From assembly GCA_002215645.1 (NCBI GenBank), contig NGFI01000005.1, forward strand, positions 736,678 through 800,677: DNA of 64,000 bases. The letters run 5' to 3'. Position 1 is the stretch's first letter. The number at the start of each line of letters is the position of its first letter. The stretch comes from Gemmatimonadetes bacterium 2013_60CM_65_52 (GTDB taxonomy: Bacteria > Gemmatimonadota > Gemmatimonadetes > Gemmatimonadales > Gemmatimonadaceae). Under the pieces are notes generated by a model, which saw only the letters and a list, made by a program, of their open reading frames with translations, was not told where the DNA came from and did no database searches. This document shows positions 18,501-27,552 of the stretch, piece by piece. The position numbers and the translations under genes are program-made.

Positions 18501-20089
18501 CCGAACCAGGCAGCGAGCCACCACCGCCATACAGCTCCGGGCGCAGCTCGGCGCTCATCGGTGCAGGCATTCTGCTGTCACGCATCCTTGGTCTTCTGCG
18601 ACAGAGTCTCATCGCCAGGTACCTCGGCACAGGTTGGGTCGCCGACGCGTTCAATGGCGCGTTCCGCCTCACGAACATCCTTCAGAATCTCTTTGGCGAA
18701 GGCGCGCTCTCCGCGTCGTTCATTCCGGTTTACGCGGGTGCGTTGCATCGAGGGGACAAGGAAGAGTCGGACCGTATAGCGGGTGCGGTCGCAGCGATGC
18801 TCGCCACCGTCGTTGCGCTGCTGGTGCTGCTCGGAGTGGTGTTTGCGCCGATCGCCACCAGGATGTTCGTGGGCGGCTTCGAGGGCGAGAAGCTCACGCT
18901 GGCCATTCGGCTCACGCGCGTGTTCTTTCCGGGCGCCGGCCTGTTCGTAATGAGTGCCTGGTGTCTCGGCGTTCTCAACAGCCATCGCCGCTTCTTCCTC
19001 TCGTATGTGGCGCCGGTGTTCTGGAACATCGCCATGATCGCGGCGCTGCTCTTTTTCGGCTCGCGCCGGAACGACGTCGGTCTCGCAATCGCGCTCGCGT
19101 GGGCGTCGCTTGCAGGTGCCGCGCTGCAATTGCTCGTGCAGATGCCCACCGTGCTTCGACTGCTGCATGGACTTCGCCTGCGGCTCGATCTCGCGTACCC
19201 GCCCGCCCGCGAGGTAGCTCGCAACTTCGTGCCCGCCTTCTTCTCGCGGGGCGTGGTGTGGCTGAGCACCCTGATCGACATGCAGATCGCCAGCTTCATT
19301 GCAGTGGACGGTGTGGTGACGCTACTCCAGAATGCGACGACGATCTACGTGCTTCCGATCAGTCTCTTCGGCATGACGGTATCCGCGGCCGAGCTGCCGG
19401 AGATGGCCCGCGACTCGGCGAGCGGCGACGCGGCGTTTGCCCGCCTGCGCGCCAGGCTCGATGCCGCGCTGCCACGGGTCGCGTTCTTTGTCGTGCCGTC
19501 AGCAGTGGCCTTCATCGTGCTCGGCCAGGCCGTCGTGGCGGTGCTGCTCGAGCATGGACGCTTCATGGCGTCCGACAGCCAGCGTGCCTGGGCGATCCTG
19601 GCCGGTTCCTCCGTTGGCTTGGTAGCTAGCGCTCTGGGACGTCTGTATTCCTCGACGTTTTACGCGCTTCGGGATACGCGGACGCCGCTGCGCTTCGCCA
19701 TCGTGCGGGTCGTCCTCACGGCGGCCCTCGGCTATCTGTTTGCCTTCCCGGTCCCGCGGCTGCTCGGGTTGCCTGCGTGGACGGGGGCCGCCGGGCTCAC
19801 CGCGTCGGCAGGCGTGTCTGGCTGGATCGAGTTCGCGCTGTTGCGTCGCGCCGTCGCACGCCGTATCGGTGAAACAGGAATCCGTCCGCGGCTATTGGCG
19901 ACACTATGGGGCTCCGCTGCCCTGGCCGGCCTCCTCGGGTTCGCGGTCATGCGCGCCGTGCCCGCGCAGTACCACACGATTCGCGGTCTTGCCGCGATTG
20001 CCACGTTCGCCCTCGTATACGCCGCCGCAACGGTCGCACTCGACGTCGGAGAAGCACGAACGCTGCTTGCGCGAGTGATGCGTCGCTGA
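18497..20089 (+). CDS. murJ: MurJ, lipid II flippase
   Basis: The 530-residue MviN/MurJ membrane protein moves lipid II across the inner membrane for peptidoglycan synthesis. It has about 14 hydrophobic helices and the family N-terminal sequence 'GILLSRILGLLRQSLIARYLG' (start and end conserved), then GEGALSASFIPVY. The length is typical (510-530). The GTG start overlaps the bshC stop. The stop codon lies in the loop of a 7-bp perfect hairpin (20079-20096), which may mark a transcript boundary before uvrC. Confidence 0.94.
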   Translation: MTEPGSEPPPPYSSGRSSALIGAGILLSRILGLLRQSLIARYLGTGWVADAFNGAFRLTNILQNLFGEGALSASFIPVYAGALHRGDKEESDRIAGAVAAMLATVVALLVLLGVVFAPIATRMFVGGFEGEKLTLAIRLTRVFFPGAGLFVMSAWCLGVLNSHRRFFLSYVAPVFWNIAMIAALLFFGSRRNDVGLAIALAWASLAGAALQLLVQMPTVLRLLHGLRLRLDLAYPPAREVARNFVPAFFSRGVVWLSTLIDMQIASFIAVDGVVTLLQNATTIYVLPISLFGMTVSAAELPEMARDSASGDAAFARLRARLDAALPRVAFFVVPSAVAFIVLGQAVVAVLLEHGRFMASDSQRAWAILAGSSVGLVASALGRLYSSTFYALRDTRTPLRFAIVRVVLTAALGYLFAFPVPRLLGLPAWTGAAGLTASAGVSGWIEFALLRRAVARRIGETGIRPRLLATLWGSAALAGLLGFAVMRAVPAQYHTIRGLAAIATFALVYAAATVALDVGEARTLLARVMRR

Positions 20090-20096
20090 CGACGCA
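20079..20096 (+). terminator. Small perfect hairpin over the murJ stop, possible weak terminator
   Basis: TGCGTCG pairs exactly with CGACGCA around a 4-base loop CTGA that contains the stop codon. No T run follows, so intrinsic termination is doubtful; it may only protect the 3' end. Confidence 0.3.
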
Positions 20097-20112
20097 CGCC
20101 ATTGCGGCCAGG

Positions 20113-20118
20113 TATATT
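20113..20118 (+). promoter_or_regulatory. Candidate -10 box immediately upstream of uvrC
   Basis: TATATT ends five bases before the uvrC ATG, in an otherwise GC-rich gap and with no Shine-Dalgarno. If it is a -10 element, the message would be leaderless. No convincing -35 hexamer is seen at 16-18 bp spacing. Confidence 0.3.
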
Positions 20119-20123
20119 TCGGG

Positions 20124-21980
20124 ATGGCCGTACCCGACGCGATTCTCGACAAGATTCCACACCTGCCCGAGTCGCCCGGCGTGTACCTCTGGAAGGACGC
20201 CGACGGTACGGTGTTGTACGTCGGAAAGGCCAAGCGGCTCCGCTCGCGAGTGCGCAACTACGTGGCAACGGATCACGCCGAGAGCGTGAAGACGCAGGCC
20301 CTCATGCAGCAGGCCCGGGTGCTGGACAGCATCGTCGTGCCAACCGAGGCGCACGCGCTCATCCTCGAGGCCAACCTCATCAAGGAGTACAAGCCGCGCT
20401 TCAACATCGCGCTGCGCGACGACAAGTCGTACCCGTACATCAAAGTCACGGTGCAGGAGCCATTTCCGCGCGTCTGGGTGACGAGGCGCCTCCAGAGCGA
20501 CGGTGCACGCTACTTCGGCCCGTACACCGACGTGGGCATCATGCGGAGGTCGCTCGACCTCGTGAAGCGGCTCTTCACGGTGCGCTCCTGCAACTTCGAC
20601 ATGCCGGCACAGATGCCGGAGCGACCATGCCTCGATTACCACATCGGCCGTTGCAAGGCGCCCTGCATCTTCGCGCAGACACAGGCGGAATACGGCGCGA
20701 TGATCGATGAGGTGGTGGACTTCCTCTCGGGAAAGCCGGAAGAGGTCGTCCGCAAGGTGAAGGAGCGCATGGCCCTTGCCGCCGAGTCGCTCGACTTCGA
20801 GCGCGCGGCGCAACTGCGTGACGTGCTGACGCACCTCGAGCAGATGGAGGAGCCGACCGTCGTCCTGGAGGTGGAGGGCGGTGACCGCGACGTCGTCGGG
20901 TATGCCCGCGACGGTGACGACGCCGTCATCGCGCTCCTCCGCATCAGGGGCGGCAAGCTCCTGGCGCGCGATCATCAGTTCGTCGAGAACATCGATGAGG
21001 AGACCGACGAGGAGATTCTCGAGAGCTATCTCGCCGGCCCATACCGTCTGCTCGAAGAGCGAGCGGTCGAGCTCCTCCTCCCGTTCGAGATCGCCGAGCG
21101 GCAGGTTCTGGAGGAATCGCTGGAGCGGACGAAGATCCATGTGCCGCAGCGCGGCGGGCGACGCGAGCTCGTCGCGCTGGCGCAACAGAATGCTCGGCAC
21201 CTGCTCGAGGAAGCGCGGCTCACGGGCGAGGAGACCGAGGAACGCGCGGGCGACCCCGTGTATGAGCTTCAACGCCAACTTGGTCTCGCGAAGGTGCCGC
21301 GCGCATTCGTGTGCTTCGACATTTCACATGCGCAGGGCACCGACACCGTTGCGTCGTGCGTCTGGTTTCAGAACGGCCGCCCGTACCGCGCCGAGTATCG
21401 CAAGTTCAAGGTGAAATCGGTGGAGGGCATCGACGACTTCGCGTCCATGCGCGAGGTGGTGGGACGCTACTTCCGCAGACGACTCGACGAGGAACGCGCC
21501 CTGCCGGATCTCGTGCTCATCGACGGCGGCAAGGGACAGTTGAGCGCCGCCGCGGAAGCGCTCGAAGCGCTCGGACTCGGCGCCATGCCGCTGGCGAGTC
21601 TCGCCAAACGCGAGGAGGAGATCTTCCTGCTCGGCAGAAGTGAATCACTCCGGCTGCCGCGCCGCTCTCCCGCACTCCGGATGCTCCAGCAGGCGCGCGA
21701 CGAAGCGCATCGCTTCGCAATTACGTTCCAGCGAAAGAGACGGACCGTTCGTACCATCACGTCGGAGCTCCTGCGCATTCCCGGCGTCGGCGACAACCGG
21801 CGCCGCGCGCTGCTGCATACTTTCGGCAGCGTGCAAGCCATTCGCGAAGCGACGCCCGAACAGATCGCCGCCGTTCCCGGTTTCTCGCTGAAGAGCGCGC
21901 AGCGCATCCTCGATGCACTCCGGGCTTCCGACGCGCTGGCGCCCGGCATTCCCGCCACCACGACCGACACCATCACGTGA
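20124..21980 (+). CDS. uvrC: UvrC, excinuclease ABC subunit C
   Basis: This 618-residue nucleotide-excision-repair nuclease makes both incisions around UvrB-marked damage. The N-terminal GIY-YIG nuclease (LPESPGVYLWKDADG...LYVGKAK), a UVR motif for UvrB contact (about residues 210-235, ESLDFERAAQLRDVL), the RNase H-like UvrC domain (DISHAQGTDTVASCVWF, DLVLIDGGKGQL) and a C-terminal helix-hairpin-helix pair (LRIPGVGDNRRRALLHTFG) are all present in order and at normal length. The next gene, thrC, overlaps by GTGA. Confidence 0.97.
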   Translation: MAVPDAILDKIPHLPESPGVYLWKDADGTVLYVGKAKRLRSRVRNYVATDHAESVKTQALMQQARVLDSIVVPTEAHALILEANLIKEYKPRFNIALRDDKSYPYIKVTVQEPFPRVWVTRRLQSDGARYFGPYTDVGIMRRSLDLVKRLFTVRSCNFDMPAQMPERPCLDYHIGRCKAPCIFAQTQAEYGAMIDEVVDFLSGKPEEVVRKVKERMALAAESLDFERAAQLRDVLTHLEQMEEPTVVLEVEGGDRDVVGYARDGDDAVIALLRIRGGKLLARDHQFVENIDEETDEEILESYLAGPYRLLEERAVELLLPFEIAERQVLEESLERTKIHVPQRGGRRELVALAQQNARHLLEEARLTGEETEERAGDPVYELQRQLGLAKVPRAFVCFDISHAQGTDTVASCVWFQNGRPYRAEYRKFKVKSVEGIDDFASMREVVGRYFRRRLDEERALPDLVLIDGGKGQLSAAAEALEALGLGAMPLASLAKREEEIFLLGRSESLRLPRRSPALRMLQQARDEAHRFAITFQRKRRTVRTITSELLRIPGVGDNRRRALLHTFGSVQAIREATPEQIAAVPGFSLKSAQRILDALRASDALAPGIPATTTDTIT

Positions 21981-23122
21981 GCTCCTGGCACCTCGACTGC
22001 TCCGCATGCGATCACACACAGCCGGGAACGACGTTGTCGTCCGTCTGCCCGACGTGCGGCCAGCCTTTTCTCGTCCGCTACGATTCCCCGTGGCCGTCTC
22101 GCGACGCCATCCTTCCGCGCTGGGACATGTGGCGGTATGCATCCGCTCTGCCACTCGCGCAGGGTGAAGTGCCAGTGTCTCTCGGCGAAGGAACGACGCC
22201 GATGCGGGAGCAGCCCGAGTTGGCGCGAGAGATCGGCATTGCCAGGCTCTGGGTAAAGGACGAAGGGCTGAACCCCACGGCATCCTTCAAGGCACGCGGC
22301 ATGAGCGCCGCCGTCACACGCGCCGCGGCGCTCGGTGTACCGGGATTCGTCGTCCCCACGGCGGGCAACGCCGGTGCCGCGCTCGCCGCATACGGAGCGG
22401 CCGCGGGCATCACGGTCCGGGTCTACGCACCTCGCACGACTCCCGCGCCAATCCTCGCAACGATCAGCGCACTCGGCGCGGAACTCTGCCTCGTCGATGG
22501 CCACATCGGTGACGCGGGCAAGCAATCGCGCGCGTTCGCGACGGAGAGCGGATACTTCGACGTATCCACGTTGCGTGAGCCGTATCGTATCGAGGGCAAG
22601 AAGACGATGGGCATCGAGGTCGCCGAGCAGCTCGGATGGATGCTGCCGACGCACATCATCTATCCCACCGGCGGCGGCACAGGGCTCATCGGAATGTGGA
22701 AGGTCTTCGCCGAGATGCGCGACGGCGGATGGCTGCCGCCGGATGTCGCTTTCCCGCGCATGATCGTGGCGCAGGCCAGCGGTTGCGCACCCATGGTTCG
22801 CGCATTCGAGGCGCATGCGGACCGCGCCACGCCGTGGGAGAATCCGGAGACGCACGCGAGTGGGTTGCGCGTTCCGGGCCCGCTCGGCGATCGACTCATT
22901 CTGCGCGCGCTGTACGAGAGTGGCGGCGACGCGGCGGCCGTGGACGAAGACGTCATTCGCGCCGATACCATTAGGCTCAGTCGCGCATCGGGAATCGACG
23001 CCGCTCCAGAGGGCGGTTGTGCGCTCGGCGTTCTCGAGAAGCTCGTACGCCAGAAGCGCATTCCCGACGACGCCGAGGTGGTGCTCTTCAATACCGGCAG
23101 CGGCGCGTCGTACCGCTTCTGA
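21977..23122 (+). CDS. thrC: Threonine synthase (PLP-dependent)
   Basis: The 381-residue fold-type II PLP enzyme converts O-phosphohomoserine to threonine. A short N-terminal zinc-ribbon-like segment (Cys 8/11 and 24/27) precedes the PLP lysine motif NPTASFKARG. VVPTAGNAGAALAAYG and IYPTGGGTGLIGMWK hold the phosphate- and cofactor-binding loops. The N-terminal zinc ribbon is common in the short threonine synthases. The GTG start overlaps the uvrC stop (GTGA). A distant relative such as a cysteate synthase cannot be excluded by eye, but threonine synthase is the likely call. Confidence 0.9.
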   Translation: MSSWHLDCSACDHTQPGTTLSSVCPTCGQPFLVRYDSPWPSRDAILPRWDMWRYASALPLAQGEVPVSLGEGTTPMREQPELAREIGIARLWVKDEGLNPTASFKARGMSAAVTRAAALGVPGFVVPTAGNAGAALAAYGAAAGITVRVYAPRTTPAPILATISALGAELCLVDGHIGDAGKQSRAFATESGYFDVSTLREPYRIEGKKTMGIEVAEQLGWMLPTHIIYPTGGGTGLIGMWKVFAEMRDGGWLPPDVAFPRMIVAQASGCAPMVRAFEAHADRATPWENPETHASGLRVPGPLGDRLILRALYESGGDAAAVDEDVIRADTIRLSRASGIDAAPEGGCALGVLEKLVRQKRIPDDAEVVLFNTGSGASYRF

Positions 23123-23139
23123 CCAACAGCATTTCGAAC

Positions 23140-24312
23140 ATGCGCATTGCAATCCTCGATCCCTTCAGCGGCATCTCCGGCGACATGACACTCGGAGCGC
23201 TGCTTGGCATTGGGCTCGATCCGGAGTGGCTCCGGTCGCTGCCGCAGCGGCTCCATCTCGACGGTGTCCGCGTGGACATCCGCGAAGTGGAGCGCGGTGG
23301 TCTGCAGTGCTGGAAGGTGGACTTCGAGATTCCGCCGCAGCCCCACGGCCGCCACGTGCACCAGATCAGAAAGCTCGTGGAGCAGTCCGACGCGCCGGAA
23401 CATGTACGCGCCAAGGCCGACGCAGCGTTTCTCGCCATCGGCGCGGCCGAGGCGGCCATCCACGGCGTGCCGATCGAGAAGATCCACCTCCATGAGGTGG
23501 GCGCAGTCGACGCCATCCTCGACGTGGTCGGCGCCATCTGGGGGCTATCCGAGCTCGGAGTGGAGGAGGTTCGCTGCGGCGTGCTTCGCACAGGGGACGG
23601 CACCGTGCTCGCAGCACATGGCGCGCTGCCGGTTCCCGCACCAGCCACGCTGAAGCTGCTCGAGGGGCTCAGCACGAGTCCGGGACCGGAAGGATCCGGC
23701 GAGCTCGTCACGCCGACTGGCGCCGCACTGGTGCGCGTTCTCTCCGCGGGCCCGCCTCCGGCCATTTACACGCCGATCCGCTCGGGCTTTGGCGCCGGCA
23801 CCAAGGACTTCGCCGATCGAGCCAATGCGCTCCGCATCATCCTCGCCGAAACGCAGTCCCACGGGACGCACGAGCGGGAGCAGGTCGTGATGCTCGCGTG
23901 CGACATCGATGATATGTCGCCGGAGTACCTCGCCGGGGTCGCCGAGCGCGCACGCGCGGATGGCGCGCTGGACGTGGTGTTGATTCCGGTGCTGATGAAG
24001 AAGGGACGGGCAGGTACGCGCCTCGACGTGCTGGCTCGCCCAATTGACGCGGATCGCCTCGAGCAGTTGCTGCTCACCGAGAGCAACACCATCGGCGTCC
24101 GCCGAAGCGACGTAACGCGGCGCGTCCTCCTTCGCCGTACGAGTACGGTGGATGTGCTGGGCCATGTGGTAGGTGTGAAGTTCGTCACGCTGCCTGACGG
24201 CGGACTGCGCGCCAAACCTGAGTTCGACGACGTGAATCGTGTCGCACTGGCGACGGGCCGCAGGGCTGCCGATATTTACCAGCTTGCGCTCGCGGCAGCG
24301 GAACGCCGGTGA
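23140..24312 (+). CDS. larC: LarC-family nickel-pincer cofactor (NPN) protein
   Basis: This 390-residue DUF111/LarC protein has the family signatures DPFSGISGDMTLGALL (N-terminus), IHLHEVGAVDAILDVVG (metal-binding histidine and aspartate region), GELVTPTGAALVR and DIDDMSPE. LarC inserts nickel into the pyridinium-dithiocarboxylate pincer cofactor used by lactate racemase and related enzymes. larA, larB and larE are not in the window, so the client enzyme is unknown. The ATG at 23140 is 17 bases after thrC; a longer frame inside thrC is spurious. Confidence 0.92.
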   Translation: MRIAILDPFSGISGDMTLGALLGIGLDPEWLRSLPQRLHLDGVRVDIREVERGGLQCWKVDFEIPPQPHGRHVHQIRKLVEQSDAPEHVRAKADAAFLAIGAAEAAIHGVPIEKIHLHEVGAVDAILDVVGAIWGLSELGVEEVRCGVLRTGDGTVLAAHGALPVPAPATLKLLEGLSTSPGPEGSGELVTPTGAALVRVLSAGPPPAIYTPIRSGFGAGTKDFADRANALRIILAETQSHGTHEREQVVMLACDIDDMSPEYLAGVAERARADGALDVVLIPVLMKKGRAGTRLDVLARPIDADRLEQLLLTESNTIGVRRSDVTRRVLLRRTSTVDVLGHVVGVKFVTLPDGGLRAKPEFDDVNRVALATGRRAADIYQLALAAAERR

Positions 24313-24390
24313 GCCGAACGGTGTAGTTTCGCACGGGTCCGGCGCCCTCGATTCTTGGCCGGCTCGCATGGATCCCCTCAGGAGAGTTCG

Positions 24391-26016
24391 ATGGCTCTGT
24401 TCGGTAAGCAGTCCTTTACGATTGCGGCGGTAGTGCTTGGACCCGCCATCCTCGGCGCACAGGCGCCCGCCAAGCCGGCCTGCGACGTCGCGGAGTCCGC
24501 GAAGGGCACAGCCGCTCGCGCCACCCTCATGGTGAGCATGGCGCGTGAAGCAACGACGCCCGCCGTGGCCATGACGAATCTCAAGAGCGCCGTGAAGCTC
24601 GTCGAGAAGACGGACAGGGGCGACGACGCCACGGTGAACGCCTACGTGCTTGGCAGTGCGCTCAGCCTGTGGGCGAACCAGCCCGGCATCGGCCTCAAAC
24701 CGGCCCGGGGCACGCTCGGCTTCTCGACGAATCCCGACGCCCCCATCGACATTCCCATCACCATCGATTCGCTGTTCCGCATCGTCGAAGCGGCGCGGCC
24801 GGTGTGCAGCGACTTCACGGCGTACTGGCGCGCAGGGCAGAAGTTCTACCTCGACGTGGTCAACGGCGCCATCAATTCCTTGAACGCCGACAAGCTGGAC
24901 TCGGCGGAGTATTTCGCGCGCCAGGCCAACACGCTGTATGCGGGCGCGCCGTACGGCTTCATGGTGCTCGGCACCGTCGCGCAGAAGCGCAACGACAATG
25001 CGAAGGCGCTCGAGTACTGGGGCAAGGCGGCTGAGATTGCCGGACGCGACTCGTCCTATCGGGACGTCCGCCGGCAGATGCTCGCGAACATGGGCGGCGT
25101 CTACCTTACGACGGCCAGCACGGCCACAGGCGCTGAGAAGACGGAGGCGGCGCGGAAGGCGGCGGATGTGTATACGCAGCTCATTGCGATTCCGGGGACC
25201 AGGGGATCGTTCGCCACCAACGGCCGGCAGAACCTCCAGACGGCGCTGCTTCTCGCGGGCGACACGGCTGCCGCGGCCAAGACGTGGGCACCGCTCATCG
25301 CCAACCCGTCGCAATACGACTACCTGGATCTGCTCAATTCGGCGGTGAATGCGACACGTGCGAACCGGGTGGACGACGCATCCAGGCTTTTCGAGGCGAC
25401 GCTGTCCCAGAATCCGTACAGCCGTGACGCGCTCTACAACGTCGCCGTGACCTACCTGACCCTCGAGCAGTATGACAAGGTGGGCCCCATCGTCACGCGG
25501 CTCGTCGACGTCGATCCGGCCAACCCCGAGAACTATAATCTTGCGGCGCGCGCGTTCCTGGCCAAAGCCAAAGTCGCGGACAAGGCCAAGAATACGAAGG
25601 TCGCGGCTGCGTACAATGACACGACGGTCACCTGGTACAATCAGGGCAACAAGCTGCCGGTCGAGGTGACGTTCCGGGAGTTTTCGGCCTCCGACAAGCA
25701 GGTTGTCATTGCCGGCACGGTGACGGACCGCCGCGACAAGAGCGACGCCAACGAGCCGCAACCGGCTGCGCCCGCTCCGGCCAAGGCTGCGAAGGGTGCC
25801 AAGGGCAAGGCAGCCCCAGCACCGAAGACGCCGCAGCCCAAGATCTATCCTGCCACCTCCTATACGCTGACCTTTCAGGGGCTCGACAAGGCCGGCGGCG
25901 TCGTGGGGACGCAGACCGTGAAGACGGATCCCCTCACCCCTGGGCAGTCCTTCAAGTTCTCGATCGCCATCCCCGGTGCGGGCATTCTGGCGCACCGATA
26001 CAAGATCGGAGAGTAG
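24391..26016 (+). CDS. Secreted TPR-repeat protein, function unknown
   Basis: This 541-residue protein has a signal peptide (MALFGKQSFTIAAVVLGPAILG, cut near AQA) and helical tetratricopeptide-like repeats through most of its length, for example around residues 170-230 (AEYFARQANTLYAGAPYG) and 320-400 (NPYSRDALYNVAVTYLTLEQ). A low-complexity linker rich in Ala, Pro and Lys lies near 455-485, and a beta-rich C-terminal domain follows (SYTLTFQGLDKAGGVVGTQ). The ATG has an AGGAG site seven bases upstream. I do not recognise a specific family. A periplasmic or surface scaffold role is plausible. It ends at a strong terminator. Confidence 0.85.
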   Translation: MALFGKQSFTIAAVVLGPAILGAQAPAKPACDVAESAKGTAARATLMVSMAREATTPAVAMTNLKSAVKLVEKTDRGDDATVNAYVLGSALSLWANQPGIGLKPARGTLGFSTNPDAPIDIPITIDSLFRIVEAARPVCSDFTAYWRAGQKFYLDVVNGAINSLNADKLDSAEYFARQANTLYAGAPYGFMVLGTVAQKRNDNAKALEYWGKAAEIAGRDSSYRDVRRQMLANMGGVYLTTASTATGAEKTEAARKAADVYTQLIAIPGTRGSFATNGRQNLQTALLLAGDTAAAAKTWAPLIANPSQYDYLDLLNSAVNATRANRVDDASRLFEATLSQNPYSRDALYNVAVTYLTLEQYDKVGPIVTRLVDVDPANPENYNLAARAFLAKAKVADKAKNTKVAAAYNDTTVTWYNQGNKLPVEVTFREFSASDKQVVIAGTVTDRRDKSDANEPQPAAPAPAKAAKGAKGKAAPAPKTPQPKIYPATSYTLTFQGLDKAGGVVGTQTVKTDPLTPGQSFKFSIAIPGAGILAHRYKIGE

Positions 26017-26032
26017 ACCACGCGGTAGCGCG

Positions 26033-26062
26033 AAAAGGCCCGTCCCAGCGGCGGGCCTTTTT
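26033..26062 (+). terminator. Rho-independent terminator after the TPR gene
   Basis: AAAAGGCCCG (26033-26042) pairs with CGGGCCTTTT (26052-26061) around a 9-base loop and runs into T residues. It closes the transcript ending with the TPR protein. Confidence 0.93.
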
Positions 26063-26120
26063 GTTGGCGTCAGACATCACAAACCGCAACACGCGTCATG
26101 GTGGAAGTCCTTAATTCTCC

Positions 26121-26149
26121 TTGATTTCCGCTATTGTAGCTCCTATCTT
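26121..26149 (+). promoter_or_regulatory. Sigma-70-type promoter for the DUF512-der-plsY-gpsA operon
   Basis: TTGATT (26121-26126) and TATCTT (26144-26149) are separated by 17 bp in an AT-richer patch between a terminator and the next gene. Transcription would start near 26156 and leave a leader of about 95 bases before the ATG at 26251. Confidence 0.6.
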
Positions 26150-26250
26150 GCATGAGGAGCGGCCGTGCGCCGCGCCACACCGATTTTTCAGAGGGAAGAG
26201 CCACCAGTTGTGCGGTCTTCCCTTTCGTTTTCACGGGAACTTGGCGGGTC

Positions 26251-27552
26251 ATGGTTCGGGTCAGCAAGGTCATTCCCGGCAGCATCTGCGACGAGATGGG
26301 AGTCGTTCCGGGAACGGAGCTGCTGACGGTCAACGGTCGCACGCTCGCCGATTTCCTCGACTGGGAGTTCCTCACCGCCGACGATGAGCTGGTCATCGAG
26401 GCGCGGCTTCCCGGCGGTGAAGAGATCGTTTACGAGGTCGAACGTCCGGAGGGCGATCCGCTTGGCGTCGAGCTCGAGCCGCCCACCATCCGCCGTTGCG
26501 CCAATCGCTGCGAGTTCTGCTTCATCGAGGGGCTTCCCTCCGGACTGCGCAAGTCGCTCTATGTCCGCGACGATGACTACCGTCTCTCGTTTGCGTACGG
26601 AAACTTCGCGACGCTCTCGAACGTCAAGGAGCGCGACATCGCGCGGATCCTCGAGTACCGCCTCTCTCCGTTGTACGTGTCCGTGCACGCGACACCGTGG
26701 GAAGCGCGGAAGGTTCTCCTCAACAACCCTCGGGTACCCGACATCGTGGCCCAACTGACGCGCCTCGCTGCGGGAGGCATTCAGTTCCACGCGCAGATGG
26801 TGATCGTTCCCGGTCTCAACGACGCGGACGTGCTCGAGGCGTCGCTCGCCGATCTCTGGACTCTCGGCGACGCGGTGCTCAGTGTCGCGCTCGTGCCCGT
26901 GGGTGTCACGCAGTTCTCGCATCTCTACACGGGAAAGCCCATGGATGCCGTGAACGCGGAGCGCATCCTCGCCACCGTGGAGCGCTGGGAAGCGCGCGCC
27001 CTGGCAGAGCGTGGCGACCGCTGGGTCTTCGGCTCCGACGAGCTCTATCTGCTGGCCGGCAGGGAATTTCCCGCCGCGGAGCACTACGGCGACTTTGCGC
27101 AGGTCGAGAACGGCGTCGGCGCCGTCACGGCGCTCCGGAAGCGCGTGCTGAGCGGCGTGTCCGCGCTGCCGAGGCTCGATGGCAAGCGCATCGGCGTGGT
27201 CACGGGCGTGTCCATGGGTCCGCTCATGCCGCCGTTGCTCGCCGCGCTCGAGCGCCAGACGGGCGCGACGTTCTCTCTCATCGTGATGGAGAATTCATTG
27301 TTTGGCCCCACGACGACCACGGCCGGATTGCTCGTTGGCGCGGACATTCGCCGCGCGCTCGAGAACCGGGCCGACCTCGACGTCGCCCTCATTCCGGCCG
27401 AAACGATCAACGACAACGGATTGTTCCTCGACGAGGAGCAGTTCATCGCGCTGCGTGAGACGATGCCCATGCCGGTTTATCCCTCGTACGATTTCATCGA
27501 CGTGCTGGCCCTCGAGGGCGAGCCGGGCTTGCCAGGGAGGCGCGCGGCATGA
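26251..27552 (+). CDS. DUF512 protein: PDZ domain plus radical-SAM-like iron-sulfur domain
   Basis: The roughly 433-residue protein starts with a PDZ domain (VSKVIPGSICDEMGVVPGTE, residues 3-22 and beyond). A CX3CX2C cluster typical of radical-SAM enzymes follows (CANRCEFCF, about residues 85-93), and the conserved DUF512 C-terminal domain ends the protein (FSLIVMENSLFGPTTTTAGL). Its biochemical role is not established. It lies next to der, plsY and gpsA, as I recall for clostridia and cyanobacteria. I chose ATG 26251 (MVRVSKVIPGS); an in-frame ATG at 26152 would add a non-homologous 33-residue leader and lies at the predicted transcription start. Confidence 0.88.
   Translation: MVRVSKVIPGSICDEMGVVPGTELLTVNGRTLADFLDWEFLTADDELVIEARLPGGEEIVYEVERPEGDPLGVELEPPTIRRCANRCEFCFIEGLPSGLRKSLYVRDDDYRLSFAYGNFATLSNVKERDIARILEYRLSPLYVSVHATPWEARKVLLNNPRVPDIVAQLTRLAAGGIQFHAQMVIVPGLNDADVLEASLADLWTLGDAVLSVALVPVGVTQFSHLYTGKPMDAVNAERILATVERWEARALAERGDRWVFGSDELYLLAGREFPAAEHYGDFAQVENGVGAVTALRKRVLSGVSALPRLDGKRIGVVTGVSMGPLMPPLLAALERQTGATFSLIVMENSLFGPTTTTAGLLVGADIRRALENRADLDVALIPAETINDNGLFLDEEQFIALRETMPMPVYPSYDFIDVLALEGEPGLPGRRAA

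Noticed and set aside
23545-25995. Long - strand open frame (816 codons) opposite larC and the TPR gene
   Set aside because: It runs opposite two well-supported genes, has Arg/His/Gly-rich composition typical of antisense frames in GC-rich DNA, and crosses a gene boundary.
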